From Pseudoalteromonas shioyasakiensis (GTDB lineage Bacteria; Pseudomonadota; Gammaproteobacteria; Enterobacterales; Alteromonadaceae), in contig NZ_LRUE01000025.1 of the NCBI RefSeq assembly GCF_001550135.1, positions 3,566 through 67,565 on the forward strand: a DNA stretch of 64,000 bases, written 5' to 3'. Below the pieces are notes generated by a model, which was not told where the DNA came from, searched no databases, and worked only from the letters and a program-made list of their open reading frames with translations. Numbering within the stretch: position 1 is the stretch's first letter; every line of letters begins with the position of its first letter. The translations under genes were made by a program, and so were the position numbers. Of this stretch, positions 55,802 through 64,000 are shown piece after piece.

Positions 55802-58150
55802 CTAAAAAAGCTGTATCTGACGGTCACTTAGTGACGAAACTTTAGTACCTAAATCAACAACAATCATTTCAGCTATTGGCAACAATTGTTTGTTAACATA
55901 AATGCCATAATCGTAATTATGGTGACCTGTGTAGTACTCAGCGCCGTTAGCGGTGTAAACATATTTAATTATTTGTCCACGCTGAAATCCAAGATGAGGA
56001 TTGTCAGCTAAGTACTGTTTCGCTGCTTTAACGTGGGGAGGGATGTTTTTTTGGTAATCAGTTAAATGCTGACCCAGGCGTTTGCGATAGATTAACTTAG
56101 CGTCAAACTCACCTGCATATAGTTTTTTAACATACCTATCAAAGGCTTGAAAAATTAATTCTTGGCTATAATTTTCAGCAAATAATATCTCAAATAATTC
56201 TGTTTGAAACTCATGAGCAAGTTCTGTCCAATCACTCCTTACGGTTTCCATACCTTTAAAAACTAATTTTGAAGCACCATTTTTTTCGACTTTTCCTACA
56301 TAACGCTTTTTTGAACCCATTGTTTTGCCTCTAATAGTGGGCATAAAAAATGGGCTATAGTGAGTTTCGTACTCAATTTCTAAAAAGCTGTCTATTTTAT
56401 AGTCTTTCTGCAAAACCTGCTGCCAGCGTTTGTTAATTTTCTCCGCCAGTTTCGTACCGATTTCATTACAGTTTAGTGAATTTAGATCATCATCAAGCTT
56501 AACAAAGGTCGAATCTGTATCACCATAAATGACGTTGTAGCCCCACTCCTCTATCCATTGCTTAGTTGTTTGCATTATCTCATGGCCACGCAAAGTAATT
56601 GAACTCGACAATCTCGGGTCATAAAAGCGACAACCTTTAGAGCCAAGTACACCATATAAGCTATTCATGATGATTTTAATTGCCTGCGAGAGCATAGGTT
56701 GGTTTTTATCTTTGGCCATTTGCCTTGTTGCTGCAAGTTCACGAATAAGCTCAGGTAGATGGTGCTCAGTACGTGAAAACTGTGCTTGGTTAAAGCCTTC
56801 GATTGCGTCATCTGGCTTTTTTAACCCTTCAATTAGTCCCAGAGGGTCTATACAAAATGTACGCATTATTGATGGATAGAGGCTTTTGTAATCAAGCACC
56901 AAGATATTCTTATATAGGCCCGGCTGCGATGACATAACATAACCACCTGGGCTGTCAAAACTTAACCCATGATCGCCTAAATTAGGGGCTACATAGCCAC
57001 TTCTATGCAGTAGCGGCAGATAAAGGTTAGTGAAAGCCGCAACTGAGCCGCCCATTCGTTCTAATTCAAGTCCGGTGAGTTGGCTTCTTACAACTGCAAA
57101 ATCGAGTAATTTTAATTTCTCAAAAATCCGCAGAACTAAAATACAGTCTTGCCTGTTGTAATTAGCAAGAGACAGTTTGTCTTCATTAAACTGGCGAATA
57201 ATTTCTTCAAGACGATTATCTGTGCTGATCAGCTTCTCTTCACCAAGTTCGATACTCGCTACATTGGCAAGACTGAAACTGTCGTAGTGATAAGTGGCAT
57301 TTTTTAAGGTATCAATACCATCAATAACTACGCGACCAGGCATTGTTATGCGAGTAATGTTTCCCGAGCGCACGCGCATTATTTCTTTGTTGCGACCAAG
57401 CTTTAGAGATATACCTAACGCCTCAGCTCTTGCGTGAAGCACACTGAAGTCAAATTCAATAACATTCCAACCAATCAGTACATCAGGATCAATTCGCTGA
57501 ATTTCATTTTCAAACTGAGTAAGAAGATCTATTTCATCTTCACACCAATTGATTTGATAATCTAGATGAGCCGTTGGCTCTGGGCGCCCTATCATTAAGA
57601 CTTTATCAATGCCTTTTCCGACTAAGCCAATAGAAAATAGTACGCCTTCGCCATTACACTCAATATCAATAGAAACATGTTTGAAAAAAGGTCTAAATTC
57701 ATTGTTTGGTTTTAATTTAGCGTTCTTTAACAGTCGAAAACCGCTTCGTATTTGTATTTCACCTTTTACCCATACTGAGCCTTTAATGAAACGCTCCATC
57801 AAAAATCTGTCAATTGGCCTAACATCATCTTCAAAAGTAACTAGTTGTGAACTTTTTAAAACCTTAATGGCGCTGTAGTAATCTTTTAACGATTTAAAAT
57901 AACAGCATATCACCGACTGATTTTGGAAGTTTTTTAGTTTGGCATCAGCAAAACGAGCATGAATGTTTTGATTTTGTAATAGTCGCTTTGCAGCAGTTAC
58001 TTGGTTTTCAGGAATGAAAAATACCACCTCTTGGTGCTCAACCTGTACTTTTAAAGGGCCGTTTTCACACCAGAGCCAAAACACAAAACTAACCCCTGAT
58101 GAGCTATCAAACGCTTCTTTAGAAAGGATAAAACCTGTATCTGTAACCAT
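55802..58150 (-). CDS. polB: DNA polymerase II
   Basis: Family B DNA polymerase of 782 aa (E. coli Pol II is 783) used in replication restart and lesion bypass. Exonuclease motifs: SIDIECNGEG, GWNVIEFDF, YNRQDC. Polymerase motifs: DYKSLYPSIMRTF, KIIMNSLYGVLGS and YGDTDSTF. All catalytic acidic residues are present. In E. coli it is LexA-controlled; I found no CTGT-N8-ACAG box in the 68 bp upstream. It is divergent from TPR-sulfotransferase 2 and splits it from receptor 3. Confidence 0.96.
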   Translation of the reverse strand: MVTDTGFILSKEAFDSSSGVSFVFWLWCENGPLKVQVEHQEVVFFIPENQVTAAKRLLQNQNIHARFADAKLKNFQNQSVICCYFKSLKDYYSAIKVLKSSQLVTFEDDVRPIDRFLMERFIKGSVWVKGEIQIRSGFRLLKNAKLKPNNEFRPFFKHVSIDIECNGEGVLFSIGLVGKGIDKVLMIGRPEPTAHLDYQINWCEDEIDLLTQFENEIQRIDPDVLIGWNVIEFDFSVLHARAEALGISLKLGRNKEIMRVRSGNITRITMPGRVVIDGIDTLKNATYHYDSFSLANVASIELGEEKLISTDNRLEEIIRQFNEDKLSLANYNRQDCILVLRIFEKLKLLDFAVVRSQLTGLELERMGGSVAAFTNLYLPLLHRSGYVAPNLGDHGLSFDSPGGYVMSSQPGLYKNILVLDYKSLYPSIMRTFCIDPLGLIEGLKKPDDAIEGFNQAQFSRTEHHLPELIRELAATRQMAKDKNQPMLSQAIKIIMNSLYGVLGSKGCRFYDPRLSSSITLRGHEIMQTTKQWIEEWGYNVIYGDTDSTFVKLDDDLNSLNCNEIGTKLAEKINKRWQQVLQKDYKIDSFLEIEYETHYSPFFMPTIRGKTMGSKKRYVGKVEKNGASKLVFKGMETVRSDWTELAHEFQTELFEILFAENYSQELIFQAFDRYVKKLYAGEFDAKLIYRKRLGQHLTDYQKNIPPHVKAAKQYLADNPHLGFQRGQIIKYVYTANGAEYYTGHHNYDYGIYVNKQLLPIAEMIVVDLGTKVSSLSDRQIQLF

Positions 58151-58218
58151 TTACTTCAAATATCTATTACGGAAGGGGTATAGTACACCCTAACTACATA
58201 AAATTATAAGAGCCAATT

Positions 58219-59934
58219 ATGAGCCCAATTGATGCGATTAATAACGCAAAGACACTCGTTGCTACAGAACCACATAAAGCTAAAGTTATGTTGTTAGAGG
58301 TACTCAATGAAAATCCAGAATATCACGATGGCTGGGCTTTACTTGCTAATATTCACAAACTACTGCAAGAGCATGAACAACAGCAAAGTGCACTCAAACA
58401 ATATGAAATGATTCATTGGTTTAATAAACAATTAGACACGGCTAAACAACAATTAACCAATCAAAACCCTCTGCAAGCGCAGCAAACCATTCAGCAATTA
58501 TTAAAATTAGTACCAAATGAATATAGAGCACTCGAAACGCTGGCTGAGATCGCATTTAAAGTGGGTGATAGCAAAGCTTACTTTGCAATATCAAAACATA
58601 ACCTTGAGAACAACTCGCAAAAACAAACTGTTAAAGAAAGCTACTGTAAAGCCCTACTCAATACCAAGCAATTTGATGAGTTAATCTCTTTTTACCACTC
58701 TTCGATATCTTCACCGACATTATACATTGAGAGCCTATTAGCGATCGCTCATGTAAAATTAATGCAATTTGATGAAGCTACAACCATCTATAACAAGTTA
58801 CTTGATGCAAACTATTACGCAGCCCAATGCCACCTTCGCCTTGGCAACATTGAAAAAATAAAAGGAAATACAGGGCTTGCAATTGATCACTACAAACAAG
58901 CACTGCAAATAGATAAAAGACTTGGTGAGGCTTACTGGAATTTAGCAAACTTAAAGACATACATTTTTGACAGTAAGGATGTAGACTTTCTAGAACAGCT
59001 CACGCAAGCTGCTAAGCCAAACCTTAATAGTGCTCAATTCTATTTTGCGCTCGCAAAGGCATATGAACAACAAGGTAACTTCAGCTTATCATTTGCGATG
59101 TTAGAAAAAGCGAACAGTATTCAAAAGTCACTAACTCCCTATAAGCCGAGTAATTTCACTTCTCGTTGCACGCAACATTTAACTCAAAAGCCAATGGCTC
59201 ATAATGCATTTGATGAGTCGTTACAGCTGATTTTTATCGTCAGCTTACCCCGCAGTGGCTCTACCTTAGTTGAGCAAATTTTAGCAAGCCACCCTGATGT
59301 TGATGCAAGTTATGAATTAACAGAAATTAACGCAATTGCGCGAGAGCTTGAGAGTAAAAAACTCTCAGATGTACCTTATGGCCTTGATAAACTTTCAGAA
59401 CAAGATAAGACTCATTATGCCGCAAGGTATTTAAATTTTATTGCTCCACTACGCGGAAAAAATAAGGTCTTTATCGACAAACAACCCGCAAATTTTCATC
59501 ATATCGCATTAATAAAAACTCTATTTCCAAACGCTAAAATTCTCGAAGTAACAAGAGATAAAGCCGCAACAGCATGGAGTTTATACAAGCATTCTTTTTC
59601 TGAGGGCCACGCCTATAGCTACGATTTCAAATCGCTTGCACAATATATAAATGATTACGCAGATTTAATGTCGCACTGGCACGCTCTTTATCCAGATGAA
59701 ATCTTCAACGTTGACTATCAAAACCTTGTTAATGATTTTTCCAATACAGTTTCTGAGTTGCTTGATTATTGTAGTTTAGAAATGCATGAAAGCTGCATGA
59801 GCTTTTATAATCATCAGCGTCCGATAATGACACCAAGCTCAGAGCAAGTAAGACAACCGATTTACAAAGATGCTTTAACGCAATGGACAAATTATAAAGT
59901 TCACTTAGAGCCGCTATTGAAGCTAATAAAATAA
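58219..59934 (+). CDS. TPR-sulfotransferase 2
   Basis: A 571-aa cytosolic protein. TPR-like helices fill about 5-300 (GNTGLAIDHYKQALQIDKRLGEAYWNLANL). The sulfotransferase domain has the PAPS loop PRSGST at 344-349 (VSLPRSGSTLVEQILASHPDV) and the 3'-phosphate region LEVTRDKAATAWSLYKHSF. It is a paralogue of TPR-sulfotransferase 1 with the same order but low identity. Acceptor unknown. It is divergent from polB and ends 85 bp before dinG. Confidence 0.88.
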   Translation: MSPIDAINNAKTLVATEPHKAKVMLLEVLNENPEYHDGWALLANIHKLLQEHEQQQSALKQYEMIHWFNKQLDTAKQQLTNQNPLQAQQTIQQLLKLVPNEYRALETLAEIAFKVGDSKAYFAISKHNLENNSQKQTVKESYCKALLNTKQFDELISFYHSSISSPTLYIESLLAIAHVKLMQFDEATTIYNKLLDANYYAAQCHLRLGNIEKIKGNTGLAIDHYKQALQIDKRLGEAYWNLANLKTYIFDSKDVDFLEQLTQAAKPNLNSAQFYFALAKAYEQQGNFSLSFAMLEKANSIQKSLTPYKPSNFTSRCTQHLTQKPMAHNAFDESLQLIFIVSLPRSGSTLVEQILASHPDVDASYELTEINAIARELESKKLSDVPYGLDKLSEQDKTHYAARYLNFIAPLRGKNKVFIDKQPANFHHIALIKTLFPNAKILEVTRDKAATAWSLYKHSFSEGHAYSYDFKSLAQYINDYADLMSHWHALYPDEIFNVDYQNLVNDFSNTVSELLDYCSLEMHESCMSFYNHQRPIMTPSSEQVRQPIYKDALTQWTNYKVHLEPLLKLIK

Positions 59935-59950
59935 TAATCAAACAAGTCGC

Positions 59951-59979
59951 TTGTAGTTGCCCGGTTAAATCTCTAAAAT
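59951..59979 (+). promoter_or_regulatory. Promoter of the dinG operon
   Basis: TTGTAG (59951-59956), 17-nt spacer, TAAAAT (59974-59979). The start would fall at about 59986, on the LexA-like box. Confidence 0.55.
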
Positions 59980-59985
59980 TCATTA

Positions 59986-60001
59986 CTGTAATTATATACA
60001 T
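59986..60001. promoter_or_regulatory. LexA-box candidate before dinG
   Basis: CTGTAATTATATACAT matches CTGT-N8-ACAG except for the last base, with the AT-alternating centre usual for SOS boxes. It overlaps the predicted transcript start, the right place for repression, and precedes a gene that is SOS-regulated in E. coli. Confidence 0.7.
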
Positions 60002-60019
60002 ACTTTAGGTTTTCTGGGC

Positions 60020-62095
60020 ATGCTTTCTGACTCTTTAAAAAAAACAATTCGGCAAATTCATAAGCATGTTGCTGATAACCTCACCGATTATCGCCCTCGA
60101 AGCAGTCAAAACTATTTAGTTGCCGAGATAGCAAAAACTCTGGCTGGCGAGTATCACAAGAGCCAACGAATTTGTGTTATTGAGGCAGGCACAGGGACCG
60201 GCAAGTCGTTGGCGTATTGTTTAGGGGCATTGCCTTTAGCGATGGCCAAGAAAAAGAAATTAGTGATTTCGACGGCAACCGTTGCCCTACAAGAGCAGTT
60301 AATTAGTAAGGAGCTGCCTTTTTTTAAAGAGCACTCTGGCCTGGACATCAAGTTTGATTTAGTGAAAGGTCGACAGCGTTATATCTGTGCACAAAAACTC
60401 AGTGCCGCCGTTAATGGCGACAGTCAAACGCAAATGGAGTTTATGCCGACCCTGTCATCGCCGCTATCTGATATGGAAACCAAATGCTTAAAGCAACTTT
60501 ATGATGCTTATTCAAAAAAGCAATGGCAAGGTGACCGCGATAGCTGGGCTGATACTATTCCTGATAAAGTGTGGAATTTAATTGCCTGTGATAAGCATTC
60601 ATGCCAACGACAAATGCGCGCTCATCAGCTCTGCCCTTTTCATATGGCACGTCAGCGTCTTATGCAAATGGATGTGCTAGTGATCAACCATTCTTTATTA
60701 CTGGCTGATCTTGATTTGGGTGGCGGTAAAATTTTACCTGAACCTGACGACACGATTTATGTAATCGATGAAGCGCACCATTTAGCGCACATCACCCGCG
60801 ATTTTTCTTCTGCTGCAGCAACCATTAAAGGCACTATAGACTGGCTCGACAAGCTGGTTAAATTTGCTGGTAAAATGGCTAATGTGCTCGTAGGTCAAAA
60901 AGCGATTGGGCAAAACTTTAAGCTCAGTGACAGTATCAATGATGCTGGTAAGAACTTAAAAGTGGTGCGTGATATTCTTGATAACGCAGACTTTAACTAT
61001 AACAGTGATGACACCTATCGTTTTGAGCACGGTGAAATCCCAGCATCTTTACATACCAAAGCAAAAGATATTAGCGATGCCACCCTTGATGCCCTAAGAG
61101 CACTCAACAAGATGCACGATACCCTAGTGCAAGACGTAAGTGATGGCGATATAAAACCTTATGTGGCCGATCCAATCTTGGCTGAAAGTGGTCAGTACAT
61201 TAATCGCCTAGAGTTATTGAACAAGCTGTGGTTTAGCTACGCCACAAAAGGCGAAGGTATTCCCCATGCGCGATGGATAAAACGCTTGGAATATAAGAAC
61301 CATCACGACCATTTACTCAGTGATTGCCCTATTGAAGTTGGCTATTACCTAAAAGATAAATTATGGAATCAATGCGCGGGTGCCGTACTTTGTTCAGCCA
61401 CCTTAACTGCATTGGGTTCATTTGATCACTTTGCCTATGAATGCGGTCTTGCCAAAGAAGAAGGCGTAAAATACATAAAAGTCCCTTCTCCGTTTGATTA
61501 CCCAAAACAAGCGACGCTACATATCCCTGCCAGCCATATTGAGCCGACCGATAAAGCGTTTAGCGACCACTTGGCTGAGCAATTACCTAAGTTCCTTGAT
61601 GATAAAAAAGCAAATTTAGTGTTGTTTGCCTCTTACTGGCAGATGGATCATGTTGTTAAAGCGCTGCGTAGCAAAGGAATTGAGGTCTTAGTGCAAGGTG
61701 AAATGTCTCGTGAAGCTCTGCTTAAAAAGCATAAAGCTAATATAGATTTAGGCCGTGCTAGCTATTTATTTGGCACTCAAAGTTTATCTGAGGGTCTTGA
61801 TTTACCGGGTAAGTACCTAGAAAACCTGGTAATTACAAAAATTCCATTTGCGGTACCCACCTCACCAATAGAAGAAGCTCAGGCTGAGTTTGTGCAAAGT
61901 AAAGGTGGCAATCCGTTTCTTTCGATAACCGTACCTGATGCGGCAAAGAAATTAGTACAAAGCTGTGGTAGACTGCTGCGCAAAGAAAATGATCAGGGTC
62001 GCATTACTATCCTTGATCGCCGTTTAGTGACCAAGCGATATGGCAAAGCCATGCTCGATACCTTGCCACCTTTTAAAAGACAAATTGATTATTAA
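60020..62095 (+). CDS. dinG: ATP-dependent DNA helicase DinG
   Basis: XPD-like 5'-3' superfamily 2 helicase (691 aa) with a 4Fe-4S cluster, resolving R-loops and other structures at collided forks. Walker A AGTGTGKS, DEAH box (VIDEAHHLA), SATLT, and motif VI QSCGRLLRKEND are present. Cluster cysteines can be placed at RYICAQK and in ACDKHSCQRQMRAHQLCPF. A LexA-like box sits 19 bp before its ATG. Its stop overlaps the transporter start by one base. Confidence 0.96.
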   Translation: MLSDSLKKTIRQIHKHVADNLTDYRPRSSQNYLVAEIAKTLAGEYHKSQRICVIEAGTGTGKSLAYCLGALPLAMAKKKKLVISTATVALQEQLISKELPFFKEHSGLDIKFDLVKGRQRYICAQKLSAAVNGDSQTQMEFMPTLSSPLSDMETKCLKQLYDAYSKKQWQGDRDSWADTIPDKVWNLIACDKHSCQRQMRAHQLCPFHMARQRLMQMDVLVINHSLLLADLDLGGGKILPEPDDTIYVIDEAHHLAHITRDFSSAAATIKGTIDWLDKLVKFAGKMANVLVGQKAIGQNFKLSDSINDAGKNLKVVRDILDNADFNYNSDDTYRFEHGEIPASLHTKAKDISDATLDALRALNKMHDTLVQDVSDGDIKPYVADPILAESGQYINRLELLNKLWFSYATKGEGIPHARWIKRLEYKNHHDHLLSDCPIEVGYYLKDKLWNQCAGAVLCSATLTALGSFDHFAYECGLAKEEGVKYIKVPSPFDYPKQATLHIPASHIEPTDKAFSDHLAEQLPKFLDDKKANLVLFASYWQMDHVVKALRSKGIEVLVQGEMSREALLKKHKANIDLGRASYLFGTQSLSEGLDLPGKYLENLVITKIPFAVPTSPIEEAQAEFVQSKGGNPFLSITVPDAAKKLVQSCGRLLRKENDQGRITILDRRLVTKRYGKAMLDTLPPFKRQIDY

Positions 62096-62871
62096 TGTTT
62101 GAATTAGCTTTAGACCCAGCAACCTGGGCACTATTATGCGCAGTCGCACTGGCAGCGGGCTTTATTGATGCAATTGCAGGCGGTGGCGGGATGTTAACTG
62201 TGCCAGCGCTATTAACTGCAGGCTTACCGCCCCACCTCACCTTAGGCACAAATAAACTTGCAGCGAGTTTTGGCTCATTGACGGCCAGCGTGACTTATTT
62301 TCGTAAAAAGTTGTTCAACCCACGGTTTTGGGCTGCGTCCATTTTAGCAACAGCCATTGGTGCACTCATAGGTACTTTAGTGGTTGATTACTTAAGTATT
62401 GAATTTTTAAATAAATTACTACCAGTGGTGATTATTTTAGTTGCTTGTTACAGCTTATTTGGCAGCTTAAGTACAACTGAGCATAACGAGCTACCAGAGC
62501 TTGATGGTAAAACTAAAGTTAAACAATGGCTGCAAGGTCTTGGACTTGGTTTTTTTGATGGTTTAGCAGGCCCAGGAACTGGTACCTTTTGGACCGCATC
62601 AAATAGCCTATTATATAAAATGAGCTTATTGCTTAACTGTGGCCTTGCCCGCTCAATGAACTTTGTTTCAAACTTTATTTCTTTAATCACATTCGTGGCG
62701 CTTGGCCATGTGAACTTTTTACTTGGTATTACAATGGGCTTTTTCTTGATGCTTGGAGCATGGTTAGGAGCACATTCAGCAATTAAGTTTGGTGGTAAAA
62801 TGATCCGCCCAGTGTTTAACACTGTGGTTATAGTGTTAGCGTTAAAGTTGATCTATGAGGCTTATTTATAA
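62095..62871 (+). CDS. TSUP/YfcA-type sulfite-organic anion exporter family protein
   Basis: A 258-aa inner-membrane protein with about eight helices. The duplicated family motif is visible: FIDAIAGGGGMLTVPALL near residue 25 and FFDGLAGPGTGTFW near 150. The family moves sulfite, sulfonates and related anions; YfcA itself has no firm substrate. Coupled to dinG by a TAATG overlap; the following priC starts at the base after its stop. Confidence 0.88.
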   Translation: MFELALDPATWALLCAVALAAGFIDAIAGGGGMLTVPALLTAGLPPHLTLGTNKLAASFGSLTASVTYFRKKLFNPRFWAASILATAIGALIGTLVVDYLSIEFLNKLLPVVIILVACYSLFGSLSTTEHNELPELDGKTKVKQWLQGLGLGFFDGLAGPGTGTFWTASNSLLYKMSLLLNCGLARSMNFVSNFISLITFVALGHVNFLLGITMGFFLMLGAWLGAHSAIKFGGKMIRPVFNTVVIVLALKLIYEAYL

Positions 62872-63480
62872 ATGCAATCGACTGCTTTTGATAAACTACG
62901 TTCACAAATTGAAAGGCTCAAACAATTAGCCACACAATTTGATAAGGGTAATTTATTTGCTAAAAACCGCTATATGCAAGCCCAACCAAGTTTGTTTGAT
63001 AAAGCCGTGTTTAGCACAAAAAGTATGAAGCTGGCTGACTACGTAAGCGAAATCGAAGATGAACTAAACAGCCTGCCGCCTGCTGAGCATCGCCATGCCT
63101 ACCAATATGCGCTTGAGCGCATTACCCTTCAGGTAGAAGCGGTATTTAATGTGATCAAATCAACCCCAGTTTGGGCTAAAGAAAATAAGTATAGTTTTAA
63201 GCCAAAAGCTAAACCACAGGTTTATAAGCAAGCAGTTAAAAAAATCATGCAGTCATCCCATGAACTGTATGACGAACTAAAACAAAACCATGAGTTTGAA
63301 CGCCGGTTAGTATTGATGATCGAAGAGCGAAAACTAAAACTTGAAGCTGCAAATACACAGCAAGCAGCCGAAATTAACAAAGAAATACTCGCATTACACG
63401 CAAGACTTGGCCGTTGTCGTAAGGCAATTTCTGCCACTGAAGACAAAATTCAACAGGTCGAGAAACAGCATCTGAGATAA
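62872..63480 (+). CDS. priC: Primosomal replication protein PriC
   Basis: A 202-aa mostly helical basic protein that restarts stalled forks by loading DnaB helicase. It matches PriC by helical content, the conserved FDKGNLFAKNRYMQAQPSLFDKAVF segment near residues 23-48, and RHAYQYALERITLQVEAV. The C-terminal half is a coiled coil (LVLMIEERKLKLEAANTQQAAEINKEI). It starts directly after the transporter stop and overlaps the next gene by one base; the dinG-priC linkage fits a fork-repair operon. Confidence 0.87.
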   Translation: MQSTAFDKLRSQIERLKQLATQFDKGNLFAKNRYMQAQPSLFDKAVFSTKSMKLADYVSEIEDELNSLPPAEHRHAYQYALERITLQVEAVFNVIKSTPVWAKENKYSFKPKAKPQVYKQAVKKIMQSSHELYDELKQNHEFERRLVLMIEERKLKLEAANTQQAAEINKEILALHARLGRCRKAISATEDKIQQVEKQHLR

Positions 63481-64000
63481 TGTTTTACTACCATCCAAGT
63501 TATTCAGCGTTAGCTTTACCTGAGCGTCACCGCTTTCCCATTGATAAATATCGTTTGTTAAAAAAGCTTGTCAGCAACTTTATTGATGAGCAGCACTTCA
63601 TTACCCCACAACAAGCCACTAAAGCGCAGCTTACTCTGTGCCATAACCCCGACTATGTCGACGCATTTTTAGCTGGTAATCTTGATAGCAAAGCAATTAA
63701 AAAAATGGGCTTTCCTTGGTCCACTGAATTGGTTGAACGAACACTTTACTCTGTTGGGGCGAGTATTCAAGGCGCTGAGTTTGCCATACAACAGGGTGCT
63801 GCTTTTAACCTAAGTGGTGGTTATCATCATGCTTTTACGGGATATGGTAGTGGCTTTTGTATTTTTAATGACTTAGCGATAGCTGCTGCACACTTGATTG
63901 ATACTGAGCAAGCCGACACCGTATTAATCTTTGACTGTGACGTTCACCAAGGAGACGGCACAGCTGAAGTTACGGAACTACATCCTCAAATAATTAGCTG
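63480..64000 (+). CDS. Histone deacetylase family protein, 3' end cut by window
   Basis: The first 173 codons of a class II-like zinc deacetylase, begun at ATG 63480 in a TAATG overlap with priC and still open at 64000. It starts FYYHPSYSALALPERHRFP. Active-site parts are visible: NLSGGYHHAF (His pair), and FDCDVHQGDGTAEV with the D-x-H zinc ligands. Bacterial members deacetylate acetyl-polyamines or acetoin-linked protein targets; the substrate here is unknown. Confidence 0.88.
   Translation, partial: MFYYHPSYSALALPERHRFPIDKYRLLKKLVSNFIDEQHFITPQQATKAQLTLCHNPDYVDAFLAGNLDSKAIKKMGFPWSTELVERTLYSVGASIQGAEFAIQQGAAFNLSGGYHHAFTGYGSGFCIFNDLAIAAAHLIDTEQADTVLIFDCDVHQGDGTAEVTELHPQIIS

Noticed and set aside
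58151..58218. LexA box before polB
   Set aside because: No CTGT-N8-ACAG or close match on either strand in this interval.

Overview
The window comes from the chromosome of a marine gammaproteobacterium, most likely Pseudoalteromonas or a close relative in the Alteromonadales. I infer this from moderate-to-low GC, the core gene order uvrY-uvrC-pgsA-tRNA-Gly, family members close to Vibrio/Shewanella types (RraB, HrpA, TamA/TamB, RadD, PolB, DinG, PriC), and three TonB-dependent receptors with the signal-peptide type MLNNKVSKAVRLA that I associate with Pseudoalteromonas. I see no prophage, insertion sequence or CRISPR array. Names are assigned by motif recognition and memory; no database search was possible.

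Layout. 1-9.9 kb: a truncated tRNA-Gly with a strong promoter, the pgsA-uvrC-uvrY block on the minus strand, a dicarboxylate/amino-acid:cation symporter, an outer-membrane DUF5916-type protein, cysK, a small lipoprotein and two small conserved proteins. 10.0-10.4 kb: two identical tRNA-Tyr genes followed directly by 13 copies of a 15-bp repeat. 10.4-20.8 kb: mostly signalling. It holds a YgjP-like metallopeptidase, a pentapeptide-repeat/K+ channel fusion, a globin-coupled diguanylate cyclase divergent from an MHYT hybrid histidine kinase that overlaps a REC-HD-GYP gene, a VOC and an HD protein, rlmI, and a PilZ/REC pair downstream of hrpA. 20.9-33.9 kb: housekeeping genes (hrpA, a periplasmic cyclophilin, tamB-tamA, rraB, radD, an H-NS-like gene).

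34-60 kb is the accessory-looking part. It has an EvgS/BvgS-like hybrid kinase, three TonB-dependent receptors, an S9 peptidase, a tandem pair of DUF547 proteins, a TPR protein with a C-terminal 2OG-Fe(II) oxygenase-like domain, and two TPR-sulfotransferases, with polB between the last receptor and the second sulfotransferase. The DNA around the receptors is rich in dyads. All three receptor genes start with a nearly identical leader and first codons, each preceded by a different short stem-loop at almost the same distance. A 28-bp perfect palindrome and a promoter-overlapping dyad lie between the second receptor and the DUF547 genes, and the third receptor has a 51-nt hairpin upstream.

60-64 kb is a compact, probably SOS-linked operon: a LexA-like box, dinG, a TSUP/YfcA-type transporter, priC and the start of a histone-deacetylase-family gene cut by the window end. 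Neighbouring genes from dinG to the deacetylase gene are separated by 0 bp or overlap by 1 bp.

Two themes stand out. One is a c-di-GMP neighbourhood at 12-20 kb (synthesis, breakdown and a PilZ-type binder). The other is the receptor, peptidase, DUF547, oxygenase and sulfotransferase region at 38-60 kb, the best candidate here for an undescribed uptake-and-modification system; its function is an inference, not something the sequence proves.
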